Below, in pieces: positions 11,107 through 22,488 of a stretch of 64,000 nt of DNA. The notes under the pieces were generated by a model, which was not told the DNA's origin, did not search any database, and saw nothing but the letters and a program-made list of their open reading frames with translations. Numbering within the stretch: the stretch's first letter is position 1; each line of letters starts with the position of its first letter. A program made the translations under genes and the position numbers. The DNA is from Nematopogon swammerdamellus (taxonomy: Eukaryota > Arthropoda > Insecta > Lepidoptera > Adelidae): positions 18,755,395-18,819,394 of the forward strand of contig OX336345.1 in NCBI GenBank assembly GCA_946902875.1. Direction: 5' to 3'.

Positions 11107-11602
11107 ATTTAAGCTTTTAAGCCATAGGTAACTAGTATCTCATCTGTGGTCATAGTACCAACGTCTCGAAGCAAGTCATCGTAGTTTTGCTGCTGCAGGC
11201 TAAATACGAGTACATCACACAAAGTTCCTCTTCCCATATTCGCAGTTCGCGCAAGAACACGGCTTTCGTAGAGCACAAATGCCAGGCGTCACGCTGTCTA
11301 GGGAACGGCGGGCAGGATGTTCGGTCGTCTGTTTCCAGGATGCGGCTTGAGGGGGGAGTTTCCTGGAAGAAGGAGCTACCGGGGAGCATCGTGGGAGTGG
11401 GAGTGGGGAGGGGAGGGAATATTCTGGAAGGGTGTGAAGTGAAAATAGTCACGTGCAGGCAGTGGCGAACGTGGATGAGCATGATAACTTTGTAGTGAAA
11501 AGTTTTATGAATGTTTGCGGAATAAAGGGGTTTTATAACAACAGTATAGTCTTATGGACGAGACTGACTACATTACACAAGATAATATTATAACTTCCTT
11601 TT
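11107..11602. other. Unassigned sequence
   Basis: Open frames of about 100 codons on both strands (11150-11495) with no recognisable motif; G-rich at 11340-11430. Not called as coding. Confidence 0.4.
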
Positions 11603-11945
11603 TAGGGTTCCGTATCCGTCTTACGGGACCCTATTACTAAGCCTACGCCGTCTGTCTGTCTGTATGTCCGTCTGTCTGTCCGACCTAGGGCTGTATCTCT
11701 TGAACCCTCGCTTGAACCGTAATAGGTAGCCCGTTGAAATTTTCACAGAATATGTGTTATTTATTATGGACGATATAACAAATAATAAAAATAACTAAAA
11801 AATTTACGGGGTCCGAAAAATATACAAGAAACTAAAAAGTGTATGTGCGCCATTTATCGAAAACAGTATGAAGCAGCGCTGACCATGACATGGCGACACG
11901 GAACCCTCGGTGCGCGAGTTCGACTCGGACTTGGCAGGTTTTTTC
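11603..11945 (+). repeat. GGGTTCCGTA-type dispersed repeat, full-length
   Basis: Runs from TAGGGTTCCGTATCCGTCTT, through CTGTCTGTCTGTATGTCCGT and GTTGAAATTTTCACAG, to GGAACCCTCGGTGCGCGAGT and CGGACTTGGCAGG. Other copies: 5408-5670, 20737-21206, and 63933 to the window end. Confidence 0.75.
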
Positions 11946-12119
11946 TTTTCTATGCCAGTTTGAAGGGAAGATTTTCGCTCTATCCTGATCATGTAGTAGT
12001 CTGGTCATTGTCAAATTAACCAGTCTTTTATTATGTGCTACTAAAAATCCAGAAAATGTTTCACTTTCAAAAATAGGTAGGTACTGTTCCTCACCTCGCA
12101 AAAGTTCTTTAAGGAGTGT

Positions 12120-12455
12120 TTCGTGTGGGTTCGGTACTTAAAAAGAATAGCCCCACTGCATCTCTCCCCGTGCATGTCGTAAAAGGCGACTAAGGGATAA
12201 GGACAAAATGCCATTCTGTAGGGCGACAGGCTCGCCACCTCTCACCTTGCCACGAATGCCACGGTACTTCTACCGAGTCATGCAGCAGGTGGGTCTTCGT
12301 GCCTCACTTGCTGCTTGATCGATTTAATCTTGTTCGAATACTATGCGAAACGTGGTGGTCGGTGTTGTGCTGTAATTTACCAGAGTTCTTGCAGCACTAC
12401 ACCGATTACTCTGCTTACCCCGATTGTCGGGATTCAGCGTGTGTGATAATATGTA
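12120..12455 (+). mobile_element. SINE-like family B copy
   Basis: Head GTGTGGGTTCGGTACTTAAA, then CCCCACTGCATCTCTCCCCG, GTCGTAAAAGGCGACTAAGG, GGTGGTCGGTGTTGTGCTGT and a GT-rich end. Ends next to the Helitron-like terminus at 12465. Confidence 0.75.
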
Positions 12456-12464
12456 TATTATGTA

Positions 12465-14762
12465 CTAGCTGAGCCCGCGGCTCCGCTCGCGTGAAATCCG
12501 TATTCCAAAGAAGAATGTAAGTAACTAAGGGCGAGGCCGAAGGCCGAGCTGCGTTCAGGTAATCGAAAAACCTTCTTAAAGAAAGTAACTAACTAAGGGC
12601 GAGGCCGAAGGCCGAGCTGCTTTCAGGTAAACGATAAACCTTTCTCAAATAAAGGAAGTAAGTAAGGGCGAGGCCGAAGGCCGAGCTGCGTTCAGGAAGA
12701 CGATAAACCTTCTGGAAGAAAGGAAGGAACTAAGTGCGAGGCCGAAGGCCGAGCTGCGTTCAGGTAAACCAAAAACCCTCTTCCGCCTTCGGGCCTCGCC
12801 CTTAAAGACTTCCTTTCTTCGATAGAATATAATATCGTTTACTCAATCTATTTATTTCATAAAAATAAAAAAGTAATATTAATAACTAAAGAATTAAACC
12901 TACCTAACAAACATTAAAATAACTATCAAAACGGGCATTTTCAAATGTTCTTAGAGCACTTGCGGCATTACCCCGCTGGATGGCAAGGCTTACCCTTTGA
13001 ATGAAGTACATAAGCCCTTGATTGCGGGACACCAGTTGCGTCAACCAGCTCAAGCCTCTTTTGGCTTCACTGCTCCACGGACCGAGGGTTTCAACCGCAA
13101 ACGCTACAAATTCGAAATCTTGAATTATATTTCTATATTTGCTGCGTTTGAGGCTCTCCGCCCCAGCCTCGGCCGCGCCAGCCGCTCTTGAAGATGTCCT
13201 AACGTGACTTGGAGCCAATGTGAGAACAAAAGTGGCGTCCCACATCAAAGAACTACCCTTAGTCCATGGCACTAAGGTGATAGCATCGGGCCTCTTGCCA
13301 TCCAGCCGGGAATAACCGCGAGGTTCCAGGATGCACGGTATATTTGCCGTTAGAAGCGTGGACTTTATAATAAAATTTAAATTAAATTAACTCAATCTTA
13401 ATATTAATTAACTATATTCGAGATGGTTGAGCTTCTTTCTGAACGCAGCTCGGCCTTCGGCCTCGCCATTAGTTACTTGCTTTCTTCGAGATGGTTTATC
13501 ATTTGTCAGAACGTAGCTCGGCCTTCGGCCTCGCCTTAGTTGCTTACTTTATTCAAGATGGTTTAGCTTCTTCCTGAACGCAGCTCGGCCTTCGGCCTCG
13601 CCCTTAGTTACTTGCTTTCTTCGAGATGGTTTTTCAATTATCCGAACGTAGCTCGGCCTTCGGCCTCACCTTAGTTACTTACTTTCTTCAAGATGATTTA
13701 GCTTCTTCCTGAACGCAGCTCGGCCTGCGGCCTCGCCCATAGTTACTTACTTTCTTCGAGAAGGTTTGTGGTCTTCCAGAATAGAGCTCGGCCTTCGGCC
13801 TCGCCCTTAGTTACTTACTTTCTTCAAGAATGTTTTTCTTCTTCCTGAACTCAGCTCCGCCTTCCGCCTCGCCCTTAGTTACTTTCATCGAGAAAGAATA
13901 TCGTTTACGTGAGCGCAGATCCGCCTTCGGGCCCGCCTTTAGTTACTTACTTTCTTTTTTTTAAATACGAATTTCACGCGAGCGAAGCCGCGGGCAACAT
14001 ATATATAAATTTTATTGCACCAATGACAGCGACATAACTTCGACTTTCAATTATTATTTTTATTTATCAAACAATTTGTCACCGGCCAGCTCACGTCGAG
14101 ATGACAGTTCTCCGTTGTCAACATGACATTTAAAATTGTTTTTTACCTTTACTTTGGATTACGTGATTTTTATTATATTTTTTAATTATTATGTTCATCC
14201 GGGATATACACTGTCACTATAAAAAGTTTCGTCAAATTCCGTTCAGTGGTTTTTGCGAGATGCGCGTACAAATAGACATTTTTGCATTTACGGTTTTATG
14301 ATATGTATAGAAAGAATAGATATGTATAGACTATTGTGTTCAAGTTATAAAAAAGAAGAACTGTCATTTTCGTTGTATCTACTTATTTTTAAATTTCGAA
14401 TGAATATTTTATTCAAATTGTATTTGTTGCCAGTTCTCAATATATAATTATGTACTTTGGACTACTTGATTTTAAACGCGCAATAATGTTTATAATTGTA
14501 AATTTTTTTTTATTTTTGTTTTTTTTTTTTTTTACGTATTATGTTAACCCGGCATATAAACTGCCACTATACAAAGTTTCGTCTAATTCCGTTCAGTGGT
14601 TTTTGCGTGATGCGCGTACAGACAAACAAACAAACAAACAAAAATTTTAAAAACTGTTCTAACATGTTCAGTATCTCATTTTAAGCCACCCTGGTTAGTT
14701 TTTTTCCGAATACATTCAATGTACAGACTTTCATACCTCTACGATTTTATTATATGTATAGA
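12465..14762 (-). mobile_element. Helitron-like element, copy 2
   Basis: Left terminus CTAGCTGAGCCCGCGGC preceded by A; right terminus ...TATATGTATAGA followed by T. Same design as 7244-9379: oppositely oriented tandem blocks (12520-12800 and 13430-13960) around a LINE-derived coding piece. The right tail (GTTTCGTCAAATTCCGTTCA, GTGGTTTTTGCG) occurs twice, at about 14215-14310 and 14560-14762. So either the tail was duplicated, or a second element abuts a copy that ended near 14310. Confidence 0.55.
12904..13370 (-). pseudogene. Captured LINE polyprotein C-terminal segment, copy 2
   Basis: A 122-codon minus frame contains PWTKGSSLMWDATFVLTLAP, GAAEAGAESLKRSKY, EFVAFAVETLGPWSSEA and RVSLAIQRGNAASALRT. 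Compared with 7683-8170 it has an internal deletion before SRNQGLMYF but keeps one frame longer. The DNA upstream (GAGGCCCGATGCTATCACC, antisense) is homologous too. No start or stop typical of a functional gene. Confidence 0.65.
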
Positions 14763-14984
14763 TGTATATGTATGTTTCTATAGGGTTTCTATACAGGGTC
14801 GTTTCTTGTCGTGTAAAGAGTAAGGACTACCTGATTACTTCAGTGACAAAGTTCTGTCAAATATGGATAGGACGAATCGTTCTAACCTAGATCTGCTTTA
14901 ACCCGATTTATTGTTACGTCAAGTGCGGCGTGTCTGTCCAATTAAAGCATTAGCCAATAGCCAGACGGAAACTTTAAAAAAAGT

Positions 14985-15198
14985 TTAGTTCAGTCCGGCG
15001 GCCTCACTGGCACTGACGCTCATAAATGTATCCACTTGACGTGCCAACTGCGACCTAGTTTCATACGCACATGCTCGTATAACACGGACAGTTGCCATCC
15101 GTTGAAGATGAGACGGGACACAACTTTGTATGTACTCATTTGTGTATGGATTCTGCTGTGACTGAGTATTTTGCTGTTGAAACAGCTCGCCTCTGGAG
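14985..15198 (-). pseudogene. Unidentified coding-like fragment interrupted by a hAT insertion
   Basis: The minus frame reads SRGELFQQQNTQSQQNPYTN, EYIQSCVPSHLQRMATVRVI, RACAYETRSQLARQ and VDTFMSVSASEAAGLN, then a stop at 14985. An AATAAA lies about 70 bp downstream (near 14910). The composition looks protein-like, with no low-complexity bias, but I recognise no family. The insertion at 15199-15863 cuts the frame. Removing it and one 8-bp duplicate continues the frame for only about seven codons (CQEFSSR) before a TAG. Could be a 3' terminal exon, a retroelement piece or chance. Confidence 0.25.
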
Positions 15199-15863
15199 CA
15201 GGGTTGCCAGTTCACCCATATAAATAAGTTGGTAATTTTTCACCATATAATATACCTTGGATTTTTTGTGGGACCTTTTTATTATACGGAGGCAGTAACG
15301 AAAGAGGGTATAAATAATTTATAGACATAGTGTTTCAATTACATATTTTTTATATTTTAAATCACGTCCGTGCTTTCAATTCAACAATTTAAACGATCGC
15401 TGAGTGTGCGCGCCAACATTCAAAAACAAGGAGACTTTTTTGTTTATGGAAACTGACACGGTTGGCTACATTACCTACAACATCCGTGATGTCAGCCCAT
15501 AACACCGGGTGAACTTGGTGCCAGGTCAGCGTGCTTCCCTTCGGTCGTGCCGCCTACACTGAACGGAAAACACAAACTATTTACATAGCCGTTTCGACCG
15601 ACCTTTCATTCAGTGTACTGGTACCAACCCGGGCGGGTTAAACCCTACCACCTAGTAATAATATAAGATGGGAGTCATATCCCTTAGTCGCCTTTTACGA
15701 CATACACGGGGAGAGATGCAGTGGGGCTATTATTTTAAAGTACCGGCCCCACACGGTAGAATTACTTCATAGTCCAGGTTGCTTATATTTTTTTACCGTG
15801 GACAGAACGTCTAAAACATGAATTGTCCACGGTAAACGTGGACACCTGGCACGGGCAACCCTG
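15199..15863. mobile_element. Non-autonomous hAT-like element
   Basis: Terminal inverted repeats CAGGGTTGCC / GGCAACCCTG. An exact 8-bp target duplication CTCTGGAG flanks it at 15191-15198 and 15864-15871; 8-bp duplications and CAGGG-type ends are hallmarks of hAT transposons. At 665 bp it has no transposase. Much of the interior is a later SINE-like family A insertion. Confidence 0.8.
15435..15768 (-). mobile_element. SINE-like family A copy nested in hAT element
   Basis: In sense (minus) orientation: head TACCGTGTGGGGCCGGTACT, CCCCACTGCATCTCTCCCCG, then GGTTGGTACCAGTACACTGA, GTTATGGGCTGACATCACGG, and TTTCCATAAAC at the 3' end. Near full-length. Confidence 0.75.
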
Positions 15864-16047
15864 CTCTGGAGCTAAATTCTTGACACTATCCCCTCTTTCA
15901 GATCACTTGTGTGTGAAGGAGCATATCAGTTCATTTGCATAATTTCTCCGTCTTGGCGGTTTTCACCAGGCTGGAGGATAGCCCTTGGTGGCAGTCAAGA
16001 TTAACGAGTTTCTGCGTGTGTCGTATTCATCAAATGTGACATGTTTT

Positions 16048-16265
16048 TTTTTATGGAAACTGACACGGTTGGCTGCATCACCTACAACATCCGTGATGTC
16101 AGCCCATAACACCGGGTGAACTATATAGGTGTCATGTCAGTGCTTCCCCTCATTTCATGTCGGCTACACTGAACTGGACGGAAAATATTACATAGCCATA
16201 ATTATTTACATAGCCGTTTCGACCGACGTTTCATTCAGTGCGGTGGTACCAACCCGTATGCGGTG
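16048..16265 (-). mobile_element. SINE-like family A, 5'-truncated
   Basis: Plus-strand text TTTTTTTTATGGAAACTGAC, ACACCGGGTGAAC, GCCGTTTCGACCGACGTTTC. The T-run is the antisense poly(A) tail. The shared 5' head is missing. Confidence 0.75.
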
Positions 16266-17456
16266 GTAACAACATGTATGATGATCAGACAGACTACCTT
16301 ACCTGATGATTGGAGGAAAATAAGCTAGGCTTCCTGCCTTCGTTTAAATCGAGATTCAAGTAAAATATATGTTATCCAATCAGTAGTACAATCGCCCGTC
16401 GAGCGGGCGAATATTTTCCGATTCGCATTTTTTTCTCTTGTCGTCCCACTACAACTCTTAAGTAGTCAAACCCTAAGTCAGCATTCTTCTTACCCAAATT
16501 TCCCTCAGACAATATTGACGTCGGCAAAAAAATTTGGGTCGCGAACTGGCGAACCAGATGATAATATGTTCTGGAGAAGCTTTTTCTCGAGAGCCGTGTT
16601 CATAGTATTACAGGTGTCTAGAGTTCTCACCACAGTTCTCACAGATGTCTTGATATTTAAGATTCCATAGGGAAAACCAGGAAACCAATAATTATATTCT
16701 TATCTTCAACAGAACGCACCAAAGGAGAGAAGCGCTCAACTGAGCGCTGGCCGACGGAACTCGTTTCATAAAGAACGAAATAATTTTCCCGAATGTCAAA
16801 GTAGCTACCTACCTAAGCCTCAAAAGAGCTGGCGATAGAATATTCCTGGCTTCTTCGTCTTCGGCCAGACGGTCTCGACAGCCTTTTATATTATTTTACA
16901 CCCCGTGTATTCCCGGGGGTCGTTTATCCCGTTTCCCTTTGTTCCCCTCCCTCTCCCGCCCCTGTGGTAGTCGGGCCCCTTCTCCCCCGCCCCTTAGGAG
17001 CGTGCCCCCTCACCCTGCTCTCCCCGGTACGAGCGAAGCCCGCGGCTGTAACGACTGCGTCCTTTCGTATCGCAGCCTTCGCGAGGCTTTATCAGTCCCT
17101 TTATAGTTGTGAAACCGTGCTGCGTGTACCGCCTCGCCTCCCAAACCATGTAATACTTGTAGAACCTTGTCAGATTTACTATCGTGCTATGCTATTTTAA
17201 CACTGCTTCCAATTGCGAGCTACTACGCAAGTGACAAAGTTGTAAAAGTGTATCTGCATTTTTGAAGCCAACTGTACACGTTATGTGTACATAGAAAGAG
17301 ATATGAATCTATGTATTGTTCATTGTATTGTGCAGTGACACAACTCCCGCTTCATTAAAGCATTCGCGTACGCTGATAAAAACTTTACGCGAGAGTTTAC
17401 AGGAAACTGCATACTACCTTTTACCTGCCCGAACTCCGAACGGAGTGGCAACATTG
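16266..17456. other. Unassigned sequence
   Basis: No exon recognised. Short hairpin GCCCGTCGAGCGGGC near 16392-16406. 16900-17060 is C-rich. A fragment of a GCGAAGCCCGCGGCTG Helitron-end-like string lies near 17032-17047. Confidence 0.4.
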
Positions 17457-17697
17457 CAGTTACCAAGAACGTTAGAGGTAGGAACGTCGGACCTTCCCCG
17501 CGCCAGCGTAACACGATATTAGTAAAAACGTACCAATAACATTCGTTACCACCCAATCAGAGCGCGATACCACCCGATACCACCCAATCAGAGCGCGCGC
17601 CGTCCCCTCCGCTACCCGCGGAGCTCGGCGACGCTGGTTGTCATATAAGCATTGGACAGTCCGACGACCAACCTGTTCTAACGTTCTTGGTTACAAC
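17457..17697. repeat. Inverted-repeat unit containing CCAAT and TATA-like boxes
   Basis: Left arm TTACCAAGAACGTTAGA (about 17460-17476) mirrors right arm TCTAACGTTCTTGGTTA (about 17676-17692). An outer GTCGGAC also mirrors GTCCGAC. Between them are two CACCCAATCAGAGCGCG boxes (about 17549-17565 and 17581-17597) and CATATAAGCA (about 17642). No target duplication identified. Confidence 0.5.
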
Positions 17698-18257
17698 CTT
17701 TTAGTTTTCCTTGAATATTTCATAATCTGAAAAGATTTAAATGCGACGTACACTATGCTAGAAAAAAACATTTTAGCACACCACACGCGCTCGTAATTGG
17801 AGGACACAAACGAATGTTAAAAAAATATCGATAAGCAATCATCTCGCGATCTTTCAAGATATCGCGCAACATGTCTCTTCACTTTCGCGCTTAAATAAAA
17901 ACTAATACGTACCTACATAATGCATTGAGTTAAAGAATCACCATCATAAAGAGTGGCAAGGCCGAGCGGGCGAGGGCGGGGCGGCGAGCGCGCGGCGCGC
18001 AAGGCCGAATTTGATAAGGGATCGGGGTCACTGGCCTGCGGGCGCGGGGCTGTGCGGGTGCGGGGTTTGGGGGGGGGGGGGGGGGGGGGGTCAGAGGTTC
18101 GAGCGAGACACATCTGTCACGCACGCACGTGAGACGCGTTGCTCGTCCATCCGGAATTCCGGATACGTGATTCTCATCTGAAGAATACTCTTGCTGAATG
18201 TACATAATATACCGTTCTTTCTACAAGTTCTACGACTTAGCTAGACTTAGCTGAACA
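17698..18257. other. Unassigned, with poly-G tract
   Basis: GC-rich 17955-18065, then an uninterrupted G run of about 22 at 18069-18090. Proline-rich open frames on the minus strand are products of this composition. Confidence 0.45.
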
Positions 18258-18500
18258 TTATTTTTTTATATCCACGGTGGGTAACAGTCGAACACAAGAA
18301 TTTTGCGAACGCGCTTTTTGTTTAATGGAAAGCTCCGACATTATTATGACATCGTTGATGCCCTTGAACATTCTTTGATGTTGGTCTGTCAGCAACCTTT
18401 TCGCGCCCCTTTTGAAAAACTCCAGGCTGTTACTGGGATGAAATGGATGGGCAGGGCGTGCGTTCAACGTTTTTCCGATTCTGTGCGTTGCCATATTTAG
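18258..18500 (-). pseudogene. LINE C-terminal fragment, divergent subfamily
   Basis: Minus frame MATHRIGKTLNARPAHPFHP, SNSLEFFKRGAKRLLTDQHQ. This aligns by eye with TGKLWNALPAHIFPP...FKRG of the other tails, but lacks the Trp and has a different 3' UTR. Confidence 0.6.
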
Positions 18501-18604
18501 AACCTTGCCGCAATAACTAACTTCTCTAGAGGTGGTAATTTTTATGAATCTAATTCTCTCTCGTGTTTTGTTCGCTTCTAAATCCCTAGTTTCTTAATTT
18601 GATA

Positions 18605-18895
18605 TTTTTTTATGGAAACTGACGTGGTTGGCATGGCACCGGATGAACTAGACGCCATGTCAGTGCTTCCCTTCATTTCATGTCGACTACCACTGATTCA
18701 GTGGTAGTCGACATGAAATGTTCAGTTCAGTTCTTCAGTTTTCCGAAATGTTCAGTTTTCCGTTCAGTTCAGTGCCACTGAACTATTTACATAACCGTTT
18801 CGACCGACGACGTTTCATTCAGTGCGGTGGTACCAACCCGGGCGGGATAAATACCACCTAGTAAGGTAAGAAGGGAAGGGACCTACAGTTTTACG
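18605..18895 (-). mobile_element. SINE-like family A copy, rearranged
   Basis: TTTTTTTATGGAAACTGACG, GCACCGGATGAACTAG, CCGTTTCGACCGACG, GGTGGTACCAACCCGGGCGG. An internal local foldback (CTACCACTGAATCAGTGGTAG-like, about 18685-18711) and a partial repeat of GTTCAGTTTTCCG are unusual for the family. Confidence 0.7.
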
Positions 18896-18994
18896 TGGTG
18901 CGGCAGGCGAATTTCGTTCAGTCAACGTTGGTCAAAGTTAGTGTATAGATTTCCACAGTGTTTTCCTTCCCCGGAGTGACGGAGAAACAGGTGA

Positions 18995-19447
18995 CGAAAA
19001 ACTATTTAAAAAAATATGAAAACCGGCTTCAAAAATTTATGAAATAAAAAAATATCGAACCTTAGAGTTGAAGGTGGTGCTAAAGAAGGCTACAAAAATC
19101 ACAAAGGATATCATTCACTCATGTTTTCTTTCATGCATCATTTTTGCTAGCTTTAGCATCGCCTTCAACTATAGGGTTCGATTTTTTTTTATTTCATACA
19201 TTTTTGAAGGCGGTTTTTATATTTTTTTAAATAGTTTTTTATTTCGCAGTTTTTTTTTTAGTAATTTTTTCCTATTAATATGCTCGGCGGAATCGCTCGG
19301 CCTTCGGCCTCGCGATTCCGCCTCGCTTTCCAATCCAATCTTGACCAAATTGAAATCGGTTCACCCAGTCGAAAGTTCTGAGGTAACAAACATACAAAAA
19401 AAAAACAGTCGAATTGAGAACCTCCTCCTTTTTTTGAAGTCGGTTAA
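18995..19447. repeat. AACCGACTT-type element with foldback
   Basis: Foldback 18997-19243: AAAAACTATTTAAAAAAATAT ... inverse ATATTTTTTTAAATAGTTTTTT, plus GAAACCGGCTTC-type and GTTGAAGG / CCTTCAAC arms. The tail ends CCTCCTCCTTTTTTTGAAGTCGGTT as in 3266-3819. Contains CTCGGCCTTCGGCCTCG, a motif shared with the Helitron tandem blocks. Confidence 0.6.
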
Positions 19448-20307
19448 TAAAATATAACATTGAGCCCGCACATACTCGCATACATAAGGTATATTATAAG
19501 CGGACGTATACATCTATAGGCAGCTGTGTATACGGCTAGGGAGCGAAAAGGCCTTCCGCAAATGCTGGGGTCAATGATAAATCGATAGCGGTGGTGGCCC
19601 CCAGCCCTACTTACAAACCGCTGCTGTAGACATTTCGGCAAACTGAAGGGGCGGGCGGGCGGCGCGTGGTACGTGTCGCCGACGGGAGAAATTCAGGTGT
19701 CTATTGGGCGTTGCGCATGTGCTTATGTGCTGGGAATACTCATTAATGAAGGAAAACACGGCGACGAAAGCTGAAACAGTTGTCAGAGGTTGTAATGTTG
19801 TGCTGTTGGACTTAACAAAGTTAACTGGACAAAATGGCATGCAGTAAGTTCACACTATGCACAGTACACTTGAGACGTACACGTGAGAGGGATTTAGTAA
19901 TTGTGTTGGATTTCGTTGAGCGTTAAGTGATAGGGAAGATGAGTACTATGGGGCTGATATTAACAAATAATTGTTAGTTAAAAGCCCTAAAAAAGAATTA
20001 AAATATACATACAAACCTACAATGGATCGATTAAATTGAAATTCTATTAAATAAAACCTTATGCGAAAATGTAAGGTCATCTGGTGTGGGGAATCTTCAA
20101 AAGGTGTGTAAATAAATTAGACGACGACCTTTTTTGTAAAGCTGGCAAGGCGCCTTGCTGATGGCGAGCAGTGGTGTTATTGGCTGCGTCTGATCTTCCA
20201 TCGGACTTTTGGGCACAGCCATTAGAGCCATAAAAACATAAAAACATCGCACAAAAGGTCAAACTGAATGCCTAAATCATTAACTGCCATATGCAGATAA
20301 ATACGTC
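19448..20307. other. Unassigned sequence
   Basis: No exon or recognised repeat; short open frames only. Confidence 0.4.
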
Positions 20308-20426
20308 GTGGAAATGTCCACACATAAATTTTTTAGTCAGATATACAGTGTGGAAATCTCCACACATAATTTTTTTAGTCAGATATACAGTGTGGAAATC
20401 TCCACACTTACATTTTTAGTCATATG
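20308..20426. repeat. About 62-bp tandem repeat, about 2 copies
   Basis: GTGGAAATCTCCACAC, TTTTTTAGTCAGATATACA recurs at about 20308, 20350 and 20391, with small length differences. Each GTGGAAATNTCCACAC is itself a short inverted repeat. Confidence 0.7.
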
Positions 20427-20736
20427 TAGGTATATTTTTTATCGATCCACATTGTTTTTCCATATAGCTTATTTTTATTTATAAATTAGTCGACGACCTT
20501 GGCCGAGCATTTTCCGGTCCTTTACTTAAGTCCAACTCCAGTCAAAATGTTTAACAAACAGTTAATTTGCTTAAAGCAGCAGCGCAAAGAAATCGAAATC
20601 ATAGAAACAACTCATCAAACAGGCGAAACGTCATTCGTATCATAATGAAACGTCGTATCTTTATCAACACGCGTGTTACAAGAGCCGTATGATGCAAATT
20701 ATGTGCATTTGTAAAAACGATACTCGTGTCTTTTCT

Positions 20737-21206
20737 AGGGTTCCGTACCTAACGGAAATCTTATAAGATCACTCCGGTGTCCGTCCGTCTGTCACGTCAC
20801 AGAGGTTTTTCTCGAAAACTAAGAAACGTAGAAACTTGAAATTTTGTGTAATGGTAGATCTCGATGACGTGCACATATATCGCTCAATAACTAGATAACA
20901 ATTTATTTTAGATTAGTTAGCCAGTTAGCCAGTTTGGTATCAATAAAATTAAAATTAACATATCGTGTGGAGTATCATTTGAAAGAGCTAACTGTAAGAA
21001 TTTTGAAATATTTACACATTTTTACAATTTTATAAGTTCAGTGTCTTAATGCTATATCTAAAAATATGCAAAAATCGTCCCCCGTCCCCCTTGTTCTCCT
21101 AGGTTTCTAAAGTAATTACACAATTATTTTGGTAAACACATACATAACACAAATATATTGTGTGGTGGTACGGAACCCTTGGTCTGCGAGTCGCAATTGA
21201 CGGCTT
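20737..21206 (+). repeat. GGGTTCCGTA-type dispersed repeat, long form
   Basis: Begins CTAGGGTTCCGTACCTAACG and ends GTACGGAACCCTTGGTCTGC with GAGTCGCAATTGACGGC. Middle differs from 11603-11945, so a separate subfamily. Confidence 0.7.
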
Positions 21207-21215
21207 TTTTTATAG

Positions 21216-21345
21216 AAAGCGCGACATGTGGCGCCCTTGAGCATACAGACAAATCATACAGTCTGTATCCTCCTTGTGTGGCGCCGAGTCACCTATAATG
21301 TGTCAAACGACGCCCATGGACATTCAGTCGAATTTTGCCTCTTCT
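21216..21345 (-). mobile_element. LINE 3' tail
   Basis: TAGAAAGCGCGACATGTGGC, GTGGCGCCGAGTCACC, CGACGCCCATGGACATTC: antisense of the tail at 6285-6384. Contains a short partial internal repeat of GTGGCGCC. Confidence 0.75.
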
Positions 21346-21759
21346 TTTTTATTTAATGCTAACACTTTACATGGCAGTCACATTGGCCAAATAAAGCAAA
21401 TAATTTAGTTTTATCTCTTTAAGTAATTAAATATTTGTAGGTGCCAAATATTTGTAGGTACTTATTATAACCTACCGCCATGTGACTATAAACAAGGTAT
21501 GACAGTTCCACCCCTTTTCAAGTTTTCAGTTCTTTGCTGCGTCATTTCCACCCAAGTATCCGCCTCGCCTGGAAGCTGGCCCGTTCGGCTTACAGGGACT
21601 TAGCTCTCTGCTGGTCCCATCTTCGCGGTGCCGTGAAATTTACATTTCACCCATACACTGAACAATTTTAAATGAACCTATGTATATATTTTCGGACCCA
21701 CCTCTCTGCCGCCGCCGCTGGCTGCCACGCGAGATTGTGAGCTGGCCCTGCACTGTCAG

Positions 21760-22016
21760 AAAAGCTATCTTTCGTGTATAATGCCTGTGTCGCTCACGGA
21801 TACCTGTCAGCGGACTTTATGAAAACTGTAGTAGTTCCAGTGCTGAAGAGCAGTACCGGAGACGTCTAGTATCTGGTAAACTACCGATCTATCTCTCTGG
21901 CGACCTATCGAAGCTCTGTACGTATCTGAACCTACACGATGCCCAGTCAGTATGGTTTCCGGCCCAGTCTCTCGGCTGACATGGCCGTGGTACTGTTGAA
22001 GCGGAAAATGCCATGA
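21760..22016 (+). pseudogene. LINE reverse transcriptase fragment
   Basis: One frame with two stops reads NACVAHGYLSADFMKTVVVP, VLKSSTGDV, stop, YLVNYRSISLATYRS, stop, QYGFRPSLSADMAVVLLKRK. The RT signatures NYRPISL (here NYRSISL) and Q-GFRP-S are those of the early palm/fingers region of non-LTR reverse transcriptases. Dead fragment, plus strand, no flanking RT domains. Confidence 0.8.
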
Positions 22017-22488
22017 AGCAACATTGAATTTTTATGCGTTTTGGGTCTGAACAAAGTTTTATGTTACTTTGGGTCTTATGCCTGATTAAATAAACTATTG
22101 GATTTTTTTGACATAAATTATTGCCAATAAATTAGAAGACTTTTTTGCTCGCCTTATTGCTGACAACTCGCCGAGTGTGGTTTCGCGTGGAGTGGTGTTG
22201 TGGCTGTGTCTAATTGTCTGATGGACTCCTGGGCGTGGCCACCGTGCCACCGTTCCACACACACACACTTAAGCCGAGTTTTCTCTCAAAACTAACGTCG
22301 CGGCACGTTTTCATGTCATCAAAAATCAGAGTACATCTGATTCGCGCATCCAGTACACAAGAAAGGCTATAACGGAGAAAATACAGATACCACATTATGG
22401 TGTAACGACCGGAAGGATGTTGTACGCCAGGGTCGTGCCGTGCACCAACCATCCCTCCTCCCCCACTCCAGCCATGGTGGGTGCCACG
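22017..22488. other. Unassigned sequence up to the right THAP arm
   Basis: Nothing recognised; short frames only. Contains a CA run near 22257-22266. Confidence 0.4.

Noticed and set aside
17913..18205. Pro-rich minus-strand frames
   Set aside because: Antisense of a 22-G homopolymer and GC-rich flank.
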